Positions 44,520-52,805 are shown, counted from the first letter of the stretch. The stretch is DNA of 64,000 bases from Fibrivirga algicola (GCF_011742925.1 NZ_WAEL01000005.1:372001-436000); one strand, 5' to 3'. Made by a program: numbers and translations. Notes: a model not told the origin generated them from the letters alone.

Positions 44520-46019
44520 CTATTCCTGTGATTTTGGCTTCATCGTAGGCCGAAATGCCGGTTTTGGCTTAACGACCTCCGGCTCAGCCGGGGCTGGGGG
44601 CTCGGTTGACGCAGGATCAGTTGAAGGTTGCGTCGCAGCAGGCAACATACCTAAATCCTCTTCTGGAACAACCGGCTTGGCAGCCGGCTTCATGGTGGGC
44701 CGAAAAGCGGGCTTTGGTTTTGCGGCGGGCGTAACCTCGACATCGGCAACCGGTGGTCCGGCAACCGGTGGCGTTTCGGGCGTTGCTGTCGACGCATCGC
44801 TATCGGCAACCGGCTTTGGGGCGGCTGGCTTCATCGACGGTCTGAACGCGGGCTTCGGTTTTGGCTCAGCTGGCGCTGCGTCTGGTACGTTCGACTCCGT
44901 AACGGGCGGTGTAACAGGCGTCGAAGCGGCTGGCGGAGAAGCTGGCTTCATAGTGGGCCGGAAGGGTGCTGTCTTTTTGGGCGTAGCCGATAAAACCTCC
45001 GATGAGGTAGGTACATCTTTTTCAGCAGTGGTTAGCGGCTCCGTAACATGTGGTTGTTCAGCAACGCCCTCCATCGCAATCGCCTCAGCCTGGTCGGGAG
45101 CGGGGTCGGTTAATGGATGTAGCTGGCTACCTTCTGTTGAATTGCCGGTTTCGGCCGGTAGAGTTGGCGTAGCTGCTTTCGCGGCTGGTTTCATGCCGGG
45201 CCGGAACACAGGCCGCGGCTTGGGTGGTGTAGCTGCTGCCGGGGCAGTCTCCGGTACGGTCGGCTCGGCAGGTACGTCCGCCTTGGCTGGTTCAGCTACC
45301 GACTCACCCGTAGTCGTAGGCATAGCCGGCTCTGCTGCCGGGGCTGTAGCGGGCTTTGCTGCCGGTTTCATACCCGGACGGAACACTGGTTTGGGTTTTG
45401 CAGGCTCCGCTGCGGTCTCAGTTGCCGCAGGCGCAACAGCAGGCTGTTCTTGCTTACTGCGCTTAGCGGCTTCTTTCTCCTGAACGAACTGCTCATACAA
45501 CGCCCGCTTTTCGTTAGCCTGTTCAGTCGTGAGGTTGGCAAATTCGTAGGTCAGATCGCCCAGCTCGAAGGTGCTGAAGTCGAACTTCTTTTCCATTGTC
45601 AGGCATTCGGTGGGGCATACGGCTGTACATAAACCGCAGTAGCAACACTTAGCCATGTCAATGTCGAACTGGGCCGCATACAACCGGATAGGCGATCCGT
45701 CGGAGGCGCGGCCTACTTCTTCCGTTGCCTTAATGGGATCAATCGTAATACAGTCAACGGGGCAGACCTTCGCACACTTATCGCAGACAATGCAATCGTC
45801 TATTTCGTTATGAAGGCGATACCGGCCGTTGTCGGGAATGGGCAGTTGCTCGTGCGGATATTGCAGCGTAACCAGCCCATCAGTCAAATCGAAATAGGTG
45901 TCGTCGGCCACACCCATAGGCTGGCGACGATGCGTGGCGTTACGCAAGTGCCGTACTGTCAGGCTCAGGCCCTTCAGCGTGGTGCGGATGCCGTCACGTA
46001 TATCAGAGAAGTAAGACAT
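44520..46019 (-). CDS. nuoI: NADH-quinone oxidoreductase subunit I with a long proline-rich tail
   Basis: A 499-residue protein, whereas NuoI is normally about 160-200 residues. Residues 1-190 are a normal NuoI core with two 4Fe-4S motifs, C76/C79/C82/C86 (CIVCDKCAKVCP) and C125/C128/C131/C135 (CCYCGLCTAVCP), which carry electrons in the peripheral arm of complex I. Residues 191-499 are low-complexity, rich in Pro, Ala, Glu, Lys and Thr, and contain six copies of FRPxMKP at 213, 272, 353, 392, 439 and 489. The spacers between copies are irregular. The tail would project into the cytoplasm. The frame is open throughout, with no frameshift or second start. Function of the tail is unknown. Confidence 0.95.
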   Translation of the reverse strand: MSYFSDIRDGIRTTLKGLSLTVRHLRNATHRRQPMGVADDTYFDLTDGLVTLQYPHEQLPIPDNGRYRLHNEIDDCIVCDKCAKVCPVDCITIDPIKATEEVGRASDGSPIRLYAAQFDIDMAKCCYCGLCTAVCPTECLTMEKKFDFSTFELGDLTYEFANLTTEQANEKRALYEQFVQEKEAAKRSKQEQPAVAPAATETAAEPAKPKPVFRPGMKPAAKPATAPAAEPAMPTTTGESVAEPAKADVPAEPTVPETAPAAATPPKPRPVFRPGMKPAAKAATPTLPAETGNSTEGSQLHPLTDPAPDQAEAIAMEGVAEQPHVTEPLTTAEKDVPTSSEVLSATPKKTAPFRPTMKPASPPAASTPVTPPVTESNVPDAAPAEPKPKPAFRPSMKPAAPKPVADSDASTATPETPPVAGPPVADVEVTPAAKPKPAFRPTMKPAAKPVVPEEDLGMLPAATQPSTDPASTEPPAPAEPEVVKPKPAFRPTMKPKSQE

Positions 46020-46024
46020 GCGTC

Positions 46025-46125
46025 AATGGGTGAATGAGCAATGAGTGGCTATGCGAATGTCCTGATCGGGAGAGTTGGCAGGCACAGCTCCAAGCATATA
46101 GCCTCTCATTGCATCTATACCCATT
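46025..46125. repeat. imperfect palindrome between the E1 gene and nuoI
   Basis: Arms 46025-46052 and 46098-46125 (28 bases) match as reverse complements at about 22 positions. The right arm touches the stop codon of the E1 gene. The arms are made of AATGAG-type words. No T-run follows. Confidence 0.75.
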
Positions 46126-48532
46126 AATACAATGCCGGAAACCGGTTTGGTTCGGCTTCGTGCATCAGCGCGTAAACGGATTCAAACACATCGTCGGTCG
46201 ACGGTTTCGAGAAATAATCACCATCTGAACCATAGGGCGGGCGGTGTGCTTTAGCCGTTAACGTCCGTGGCGCCGAGTCGAGGTAGCGATACCCATCTTG
46301 CTGATCCAGCACCTGCTGAAGCATATAGGCCGATGCTCCACCGGGGAAATCTTCATCGGCAAACAGCACGCGATTAGTCTTTTTAATCGATTCAATGATA
46401 GTACCCGTCAGGTCGAAGGGTAACAGGGTCTGAACATCAATGACTTCTACCGAAATACCCGTTTCGGCTAGCTGAGCGGCCGCTTCCAGGACAATCCGGC
46501 ACATCGATCCGTAGGTAACAACCGTTATGTCAGAGCCTTCCTGCAAAATTTCGGGCGTACCCAGCGGCAGGCAGAACTCAGCAATGTTATCGGGTAGCCG
46601 TTCTTTGAGCCGGTAGCCATTCAGGCATTCGACCAGCAGCGCCGGGTCATCGCTCTTGATCAGCGTGTTATAAAAACCAGCCGCCTGCACCATGTTGCGT
46701 GGTACCAATACGTGGATGCCGCGCAGGCTGTTGAGCATCGCACCCATAGGCGAGCCGGAGTGCCAGATGCCTTCCAAGCGGTGGCCCCGCGTGCGGATGA
46801 TGACCGGTGCTTTTTGCCCGCCTTTGGTGCGGTACTGCAGCGTGGCCAGATCATCGGTCAACGTAGCGAGGGCGTAGAAGATATAGTCGAAATACTGAAT
46901 CTCCACAATAGGCCGTAGTCCCCGCATCGCTAAGCCAATGCCCTGACCAATAATGGTTGTTTCACGAATCCCGGTGTCAGTGATGCGCAGGTGGCCATAC
47001 TTTTCCTGAAGGCCGGCAAATCCCTGGTTTACATCGCCAATATGGCCAACGTCTTCGCCAATAGCTACTGCCCGGGGTTCGCGCCCAAACAGACTATCAA
47101 AATAGCGCTGCATAATCAGATAGCCGTCGAGCATCGGACTTTCGTCGGAATACTGCGCCGGTACCGGCGTCACCCGCAGTGGCGACTCGTCAGACTGGCT
47201 ATATAGATGTGAGCTGAAGCGGTCATTGTGTTGTTCTTTTACCTTGCCGAGCCAGCGAACCAGTGCCTGCTTACCCTGCCCCTGATCGGTACGAAGTAAC
47301 CGAAGAGCTTTCCGAACAGCAGAGACGGAGTCGCGGTAGAGTGGCGTCACTGTCTGCTGCAATTCCATCCGAATGCCCATAATGTCGGCCGATTTCGGAT
47401 GATTACGGGCTGCTTGCTGGAGTAAATCCAGTACCTCGGTCTGATCACCGGCCATCGAGTTTTGAAACGCTTTCCAGGCCGCATTGCGTGCTTCGCGGGC
47501 TGCGGCAAGAGCTTCCTTCTCCAAAGCGATCAACTCATCCTCGGTGGCGAAGTCATTGGCAAGAATCCAGGCGCGGAACTGCTTGTTACAGTCATGTTCA
47601 CGTTCCCAGGCCAGTCGTTCGGTGGGTTTATATCGTTCGTGCGAACCCGATGTTGAGTGACCCTGTGGCTGCGTCAGTTCCTGCACATGCACCAGCACAG
47701 GTACGTGTTCTGTGCGGCAGATATGAGACGCTTTTTCATAAGTATCAACCAATGCGGCGTAATCCCAGCCTTTTACCGTGAAAATGGCAAAGCCTTTGTC
47801 ATGCTCGTCGCGTTGAAAACCGGCCAGAGCTTTAGAGATACTGCCTTTTGTGGTCTGGAGGTCAATGGGCACTGAAATGCCATAGCCATCGTCCCAGACA
47901 GATACAAGTAGCGGTACTTGCAGCACAGCCGCGGCGTTCAGTGTTTCCCAAAACATGCCCTGTGAGGTAGAGGCGTCGCCAATATTGGCAAACGTTATCT
48001 CGTTTCCTTGCCGCGAGAATTGGGTGATATTAGCTAGTCCGGGGTTGTGTCGATACAGTTTAGAGGCGTAGGCCAAGCCAACAGAACGCGGAATCTGTCC
48101 AGCCGTTGGCGCAATGTCGCAGGCGGAGTTGAACAAGTCCGTCTGATTACGCCAGTGGCCCTGCTCGTCGAGCCAGCGTGTAGCAAAATGCCCATTCATT
48201 GACCGGCCGGCTGTATTTGGGTCGTGAGCCGGATCGGTATGGGCGTAGAGTTGCGCAAAGAATTCGGACCAGCGCAGCTCGCCCAGGGCAGCCACAAAGG
48301 TCTGATCACGGTAATAACCAGAGCGGAAGTCACCCCGTTGAAAAGCGTGGGCGGCCGCTAACTGAGCTAACTCTTTACCATCACCGAAGATGCCGAATTT
48401 AGCACGCCCACCCATCACGTCTTTACGGCCTAACAGGCTGACCTGTCGGCTCTCACAGGCTAATCGGTAATCGGCCAGGATAGTTTCCCGGTTCAGAGCG
48501 TCCGTTGTGCGAAGGGTTTCATTTGCAATCAC
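46124..48532 (-). CDS. 2-oxoacid dehydrogenase E1, alpha and beta parts fused
   Basis: An 802-residue fusion of the E1 alpha and beta subunits of a branched-chain or pyruvate-type 2-oxoacid dehydrogenase. The thiamine-diphosphate motif GDASTSQGMFWETLN lies in the alpha half (about 190-205). The beta half begins near residue 480 (VAIGEDVGHIGDVNQGF) and ends with the transketolase C-domain (LFADEDFPGGASAYMLQ). The enzyme decarboxylates the oxoacid and passes the acyl group to a lipoyl E2, which is not in this window. The start codon is GTG. It lies upstream of nuoI on the same strand, separated by a palindrome. Confidence 0.92.
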   Translation of the reverse strand: MIANETLRTTDALNRETILADYRLACESRQVSLLGRKDVMGGRAKFGIFGDGKELAQLAAAHAFQRGDFRSGYYRDQTFVAALGELRWSEFFAQLYAHTDPAHDPNTAGRSMNGHFATRWLDEQGHWRNQTDLFNSACDIAPTAGQIPRSVGLAYASKLYRHNPGLANITQFSRQGNEITFANIGDASTSQGMFWETLNAAAVLQVPLLVSVWDDGYGISVPIDLQTTKGSISKALAGFQRDEHDKGFAIFTVKGWDYAALVDTYEKASHICRTEHVPVLVHVQELTQPQGHSTSGSHERYKPTERLAWEREHDCNKQFRAWILANDFATEDELIALEKEALAAAREARNAAWKAFQNSMAGDQTEVLDLLQQAARNHPKSADIMGIRMELQQTVTPLYRDSVSAVRKALRLLRTDQGQGKQALVRWLGKVKEQHNDRFSSHLYSQSDESPLRVTPVPAQYSDESPMLDGYLIMQRYFDSLFGREPRAVAIGEDVGHIGDVNQGFAGLQEKYGHLRITDTGIRETTIIGQGIGLAMRGLRPIVEIQYFDYIFYALATLTDDLATLQYRTKGGQKAPVIIRTRGHRLEGIWHSGSPMGAMLNSLRGIHVLVPRNMVQAAGFYNTLIKSDDPALLVECLNGYRLKERLPDNIAEFCLPLGTPEILQEGSDITVVTYGSMCRIVLEAAAQLAETGISVEVIDVQTLLPFDLTGTIIESIKKTNRVLFADEDFPGGASAYMLQQVLDQQDGYRYLDSAPRTLTAKAHRPPYGSDGDYFSKPSTDDVFESVYALMHEAEPNRFPALY

Positions 48533-48834
48533 AGCATGGGCACAGGTTAATGGTCAAAATCTTTAAGTGATGAAGTGGTGTGTCAATGAGAGAAAAAAAC
48601 AACGGTCAATTTTAAACCCTGATTGCTGCTGTAACTCTAACGAAGTACTGGGCAGGGATTAAAAAAGCCTTACGAAGTAAAAGTACAGCAAAGGAACCCA
48701 TCGATCAAAAAAACGATTTTTTCGATTTCTTTGTTGAAACCACAGCCGCCAAACAGTCTTTGGCAAACCGTTTGTGGTATATTTGTTTTAGCATCTGAAT
48801 CTACCAGACAACCAAACCAATATCTGAATAAGCA
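48533..48834. other. spacer between divergent genes
   Basis: About 300 bases with A-runs near 48590-48600 and 48710-48720 and the promoter at 48778. No gene or hairpin of note is seen. Confidence 0.5.
48778..48785 (+). promoter_or_regulatory. -7 promoter box of the DUF1573 gene
   Basis: TATATTTG fits TAnnTTTG exactly; a TTTG lies 15 bases upstream (48759-48762), slightly close. The leader to the ATG at 48835 would be about 40 bases. Confidence 0.6.
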
Positions 48835-49266
48835 ATGAAAACCGCATTATCACTTTTCGTAGCTCTTTTTGCCTTTGTCAGTGTTAGCTTCGCCCAGGAC
48901 GGAGTTGCAACCTTCGCTAAGGAAGCCCATGACTTCGGCAAAGTTGAGCAAGGTAAGCCCGTAACTTACGTATTCACCTTCAAGAATACAGGTACTGCCC
49001 CTATCGTGGTAACAGATGCTACCGCTTCGTGTGGCTGCACCAAGCCATCATGGTCTAAAGAGCCAGTTGCGCCAGGCCAGTCAGGCCAGGTGTCAGCAAC
49101 ATTTAATGCTGCTAGCCCCGGCCCATTCAACAAGACAGTTACGGTGACCAGCAATGCCAAGACATCAACGGTTTACCTGACCCTGAAAGGCGAGGTAGTA
49201 TCGAAAGAAGCAGCTGCTGCTGCGGCGCAGGCCAATCCAGCCAGCAAAAAGAAAGGAACAAAATAA
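48835..49266 (+). CDS. DUF1573 secreted protein
   Basis: A 143-residue protein with a signal peptide (to about residue 21, SVSFAQ). It has one DUF1573 beta-sandwich: AHDFGKVEQGKPVTYVFTFKNTG, then the TASCGCTKPSW motif with two cysteines, and VTSNAKTSTVYLTLKG. The C-terminus is Ala- and Lys-rich. DUF1573 proteins are common in Bacteroidota, and their role is not known. Confidence 0.92.
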   Translation: MKTALSLFVALFAFVSVSFAQDGVATFAKEAHDFGKVEQGKPVTYVFTFKNTGTAPIVVTDATASCGCTKPSWSKEPVAPGQSGQVSATFNAASPGPFNKTVTVTSNAKTSTVYLTLKGEVVSKEAAAAAAQANPASKKKGTK

Positions 49267-49393
49267 ACTAGTGCTAAGTCGCAAGTCTGAGAATTCGGTA
49301 ATACGATCCTGCTTGTCGAGGATAAAGCCTCATTGACTTTAGACTTCTTTTAAACTCTTTTACTGAAGGGTTAATTGATCAAGTAGTACCTGA

Positions 49394-49425
49394 AAAGCAT
49401 CCGGTAGTGTACCGGGTGCTTTTTT
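49394..49425 (+). terminator. intrinsic terminator after the DUF1573 gene
   Basis: AAAGCATCCGGTA pairs with TACCGGGTGCTTT (one G-T pair), loop GTG, then T-run. Confidence 0.92.
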
Positions 49426-49503
49426 GTTGGTCCCGCCTGGCGACCGATACTATAGGCCCGTATCCGCTCTTCCCGGAGGCGAACACAAGGCACTGAAATT
49501 GAC

Positions 49504-49511
49504 TACGTTTG
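49504..49511 (+). promoter_or_regulatory. -7 promoter box of the SPFH protein gene
   Basis: TACGTTTG fits TAnnTTTG and lies 26 bases before the ATG at 49538. It supports that start over a longer frame that overlaps the upstream terminator. Confidence 0.5.
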
Positions 49512-49537
49512 ATGCGTTCTTAACCACGATAAAAACT

Positions 49538-50440
49538 ATGTTTTTCATTGTTATTGGCCTAGCCCTGCTTATCGCCGGCTTTGCTATCAATACACCATCA
49601 CTTTCGTTTTCGCACTATGCCCGGCCTGTCAAGGTCGTGGGCGTAATTCTGGTTTTTCTGGGAATGCTAACGGCCAGCATCCGCCAGATCGATGCCGGGC
49701 AAGTAGGCATTGTATCACTCTTTGGTAAAGTGACTGATATCGTCCTGTCACCTGGCCTGAATTTCGTAAACCCATTAGCCAGCGTTACCGAGTTCGATGT
49801 AAAAACGCAGAACTATACTATGTCGGCCGATACCGATGAAGGTGAAAAGCGAGGCGACGACGCTATTCGCGTGCTTACTGCCGATGGACTCGAGGTTGTG
49901 GTTGACCTGACGGTGCTTTACCGCCTGGTAGCGGCCGACGCCCCCCGCATTTACCGTGAGATTGGCACCGACTACAACGATAAGATCGTTCGGCCTATAA
50001 CACGTACCCGAATTCGGGATAATGCCGTTTACTATGATGCGGTTGCGTTATACTCGACCCGCCGTGATGAGTTCCAAAATAGAATCTACAAAAGCATAGA
50101 GGCTGATTTTAGGAAGCGTGGTCTTTTGCTCGAGCAGCTCCTGATCCGAAAAATTAACCTGCCGACTTCAGTAAAACTGACCATCGAGTCGAAGATTAGT
50201 GCCGAGCAGGAAGCGCAGAAGATGCAGTTTGTACTGCAGAAAGAGAAGCAAGAGGCCGAACGTAAGCGCGTTGAGGCACAGGGTATTGCCGATTATCAAA
50301 AGATCCTATCGACAGGACTAAGTGACCGGCAATTGCAATATGAGCAAATCTTAGCGCAGAAGGCGCTGGCTGCCTCACCCAATGCCAAGATCGTAATTAT
50401 GGGTAGCCGTGGTAACGTACCTATGTTATTGAATAATTAA
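49538..50440 (+). CDS. SPFH/prohibitin family membrane protein
   Basis: A 300-residue protein with two N-terminal hydrophobic segments (about 2-18 and 30-48), then a prohibitin-type SPFH domain (QIDAGQVGIVSLFGKV to about residue 215) and an alanine/glutamate-rich helical tail (EQEAQKMQFVLQKEKQEAE) likely to form a coiled coil. SPFH proteins form ring or cage assemblies on membranes and often control proteases such as FtsH. No partner lies nearby. The ATG at 49538 is chosen because a promoter box and a terminator lie within the longer frame. Confidence 0.9.
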   Translation: MFFIVIGLALLIAGFAINTPSLSFSHYARPVKVVGVILVFLGMLTASIRQIDAGQVGIVSLFGKVTDIVLSPGLNFVNPLASVTEFDVKTQNYTMSADTDEGEKRGDDAIRVLTADGLEVVVDLTVLYRLVAADAPRIYREIGTDYNDKIVRPITRTRIRDNAVYYDAVALYSTRRDEFQNRIYKSIEADFRKRGLLLEQLLIRKINLPTSVKLTIESKISAEQEAQKMQFVLQKEKQEAERKRVEAQGIADYQKILSTGLSDRQLQYEQILAQKALAASPNAKIVIMGSRGNVPMLLNN

Positions 50441-50488
50441 CAATTGGTTGGCCCACTATTGCCTGGGCGACAGCGGGCCAACCAATTG
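50441..50488. terminator. bidirectional terminator between convergent genes
   Basis: CAATTGGTTGGCCC (50441-50454) and GGGCCAACCAATTG (50475-50488) form a perfect 14-base stem right after the SPFH stop; CCCTTTTATTTT follows on the plus strand. Confidence 0.85.
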
Positions 50489-50493
50489 CCCTT

Positions 50494-51432
50494 TTATTTT
50501 CGCACAGGCAATTGCTTTAGCCAGCTTTCAAGTGCAGCAGGCCAGGTCGCTACTGATTCGCCTGCTTTGGTGCGGAGAGCAAAGCCATGCCCGCCGGTCG
50601 GATACAAGTGCATCTCGGCCGAAACTTTCTGCTGAAGACAGGCCAGGTAGTAGTTAATGCTATTCTCCACAGGAACGGTTTTGTCATCCATCGAATGAAC
50701 GAGAAACGTTGGAGGTGTACCAGCCGACACTTGTTTTTCATTTGAATAATACTCAACCCAGGTAGGGTCAGTTGCTAACGTACCCAGCAGTTTGGTACGC
50801 GAGCCTGCATGTGCTTTATCGCCAAAGGTGATCACCGGATACATCAGAATCGAGAAATTAGGCTTGGCCATCGGATCAGCCTTCGCTCCTTTGTCGTAGT
50901 GAGTCGATAAGGTAGCGGCCAGATGCCCCCCTGCCGAAAAACCCATGACGCCGATCCGGTTTGGATCAACATTGTACCGTGCCGCCTGTTGCCGAATCAA
51001 TCGCATGCCTTGCATGGCATCAGATAGGGGGGCTTCGTGAGGCGTTTGCTGGAGGCGTGTATCGGGTAACCTGTATTTTAAAACAAATGCAGTGATACCC
51101 CGTTCGGAGAACCACTTGGCAATGTCAGAGCCTTCGTGTTCGGCCGCCAAAATGGAATAACCACCTCCCGGACAAACCATGACCGCGCTGCCGGGGGCAA
51201 TGCCCGCTACCTGGCCTTTTGCTGGGTATACTGTCAGGGTTGGGGTTACTACGTCGCTAATACGGAGAATACCGCCGCCGACTGTGCTTTTTTCGGTAAT
51301 AGTAGTCGATTGAGCGCTTGCCAGCACATTCGGCATGCTGTTGGCAGGCCAAAGAGGCAGTACCTCCTGAGCCATAGCAGTCATAGGAAGGAGAAAAATG
51401 GCCAGGAGCCGAAGTTGATTAGTCAGGTTCAT
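50494..51432 (-). CDS. secreted alpha/beta hydrolase (acetyl-xylan-esterase-like)
   Basis: A 312-residue enzyme with a signal peptide ending near residue 21 (TAMAQE). The catalytic triad is visible: S166 in GFSAG, D249 or D250 in SMDDKTVP, and H282 in GGHGF; the oxyanion region is CPGGGY (87-92). The family (BD-FAE/esterase-lipase) often deacetylates plant polysaccharides. The start codon lies directly against the T-run of the upstream terminator, so its transcription may depend on read-through. Confidence 0.9.
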   Translation of the reverse strand: MNLTNQLRLLAIFLLPMTAMAQEVLPLWPANSMPNVLASAQSTTITEKSTVGGGILRISDVVTPTLTVYPAKGQVAGIAPGSAVMVCPGGGYSILAAEHEGSDIAKWFSERGITAFVLKYRLPDTRLQQTPHEAPLSDAMQGMRLIRQQAARYNVDPNRIGVMGFSAGGHLAATLSTHYDKGAKADPMAKPNFSILMYPVITFGDKAHAGSRTKLLGTLATDPTWVEYYSNEKQVSAGTPPTFLVHSMDDKTVPVENSINYYLACLQQKVSAEMHLYPTGGHGFALRTKAGESVATWPAALESWLKQLPVRK

Positions 51433-51466
51433 AAAAAAGGGCTTCGTTGTTGAACAAAGCCCTTTC
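51433..51466 (-). terminator. intrinsic terminator of the serine hydrolase gene, abutting the next start codon
   Basis: AAAGGGCTT and AAGCCCTTT with inner TTGTT/AACAA make the stem; on the minus strand TTTTTT (51438-51433) leads directly into the ATG of the esterase gene at 51432. Confidence 0.85.
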
Positions 51467-51468
51467 TT

Positions 51469-52725
51469 TTATATCTCTACCTCTCCATTTACATCGTTAA
51501 CGCCCTGTTTAGGGCTACCGTGCAGGATGTCGATTAATTCCTGAACGCGATACACTGTGGAGTTTAATCGGTTACCCAGGATGATAATGACGTATTCGTC
51601 TTTCGGGCTGAACCAGAACATTGTGTTGTATCCTTTCCACCAGCCGGTATGATAAATGAATTCAGGCTGATTCATGGCGTCTAGCTGTATCCGGAAACCA
51701 TAGCCGTAATTCCGTTGTCCCTTTCGTTCAAAACTGCGCGGAACGAAAGCCTCACTCAGCGTTTTCTTCGACAATAGGCAATCACCGTTTAGCGCCCGAT
51801 ACCAGCGGAACAAATCGCCGATGGTTGAATAAACACCCTTATCGCCTACTACATTATCGAAGTAATCTTTCGGAATACGTCGGTGCATCTGGTAGCCTGC
51901 CGTTCGAAACAGATTGATCGAGTCGTTTTTAGTGGTAGCAACATAGGTGTCGTGCATACCCAGGGGCAGAAAGATAGTGCGGCGCAGGTAATCGTCGAAG
52001 GGCTGTTTGGTGACCTTCTCCACAATGGCGGCCAGCACCATATAATTTGTGTTGTTGTACGAGAAGCCACGACCAGGTACGTTGTATCGTTGAGGTGTTG
52101 GTTTTACCGTAGCGAACCAGTGCATCACATCGGCGTTGGTGGGTAGCTTTGGGTCTTTACGGTAGTAGTTGACCTTCATGCTGTCGTCGAAGGAATACAC
52201 GTAGTTGGGCAAGCCGCTACGGTGACTCAGCAGATCCCGAATACTGATGCCGTGATATGGGAAATCGGGGAAGAAACGCTGAATAGAATCGGTGAAGGCC
52301 AGTTTGCCGGACTCCTGCAATTTCAGGACGGCTATGGCAGTGAAGGTCTTAGAGAGTGAGGCCAGTTGAAATTTGGATTGCTCGACCAGTGAATCGCGAC
52401 TATCCTTTTCAAAATGCGCCAGTCCAAAGCAATGCTTATAGAGAACGATGCCTTTCTGGGCAACCAATACGTTACCGTTCAAGCCACCGCGTACTTTCTG
52501 CTGAATGATAGCTTCGATTTGCTGAGTTTTTCTATCGGCTCCTATGGCTGCGCGTAAACTAGCCTCCTGAGTCGGCGATAGCATTTGCTCTTCGGCACAA
52601 TTCCTGAGTTCCGCCACCGATTGGTTCGACTTGTACTGAGCCGACTGTCCGCACGAAATGCCAAACGCAAGTGATATGAATAAAAAGGGGGCCTTAATCA
52701 GCCAGCGACGCAACATCAATCTCAT
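51469..52725 (-). CDS. serine hydrolase, beta-lactamase/penicillin-binding-like
   Basis: A 418-residue exported enzyme of the class C beta-lactamase-like family (Pfam Beta-lactamase). The SxxK motif is SLSK (about residue 123-126 from this start), and the YxN motif appears as YNNTNY. It has an N-terminal hydrophobic segment ending in SCGQ, possibly a weak lipobox. Members act as D-Ala-D-Ala carboxypeptidases or esterases, rarely as true beta-lactamases. A longer frame starts with a TTG at 52746; the ATG at 52725 gives a better signal peptide. Confidence 0.88.
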   Translation of the reverse strand: MRLMLRRWLIKAPFLFISLAFGISCGQSAQYKSNQSVAELRNCAEEQMLSPTQEASLRAAIGADRKTQQIEAIIQQKVRGGLNGNVLVAQKGIVLYKHCFGLAHFEKDSRDSLVEQSKFQLASLSKTFTAIAVLKLQESGKLAFTDSIQRFFPDFPYHGISIRDLLSHRSGLPNYVYSFDDSMKVNYYRKDPKLPTNADVMHWFATVKPTPQRYNVPGRGFSYNNTNYMVLAAIVEKVTKQPFDDYLRRTIFLPLGMHDTYVATTKNDSINLFRTAGYQMHRRIPKDYFDNVVGDKGVYSTIGDLFRWYRALNGDCLLSKKTLSEAFVPRSFERKGQRNYGYGFRIQLDAMNQPEFIYHTGWWKGYNTMFWFSPKDEYVIIILGNRLNSTVYRVQELIDILHGSPKQGVNDVNGEVEI

Positions 52726-52762
52726 CAGCACAAACCAGTCGCACAACGCGTTTACTACCTAT

Positions 52763-52805
52763 CAAAAGTAAAGAGAATAACTCATCACCCACTCATAAGT
52801 GGGTG
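52763..52805 (-). promoter_or_regulatory. promoter with an upstream palindrome for the serine hydrolase gene
   Basis: On the minus strand, the -7 box TACTTTTG lies at 52770-52763. Upstream is a perfect 8-base inverted repeat with a 4-base loop, CACCCACT/AGTGGGTG (52786-52805), in the place of the -33 element. It could be an operator or hairpin. Confidence 0.5.

Noticed and set aside
44263-45483. A 406-codon open frame on the plus strand opposite nuoI
   Set aside because: It is a mirror of the proline/alanine repeat tail of nuoI; the Gly/Ala/Ser-rich product is what the reverse of such codons gives. The NuoI frame has recognisable 4Fe-4S motifs.
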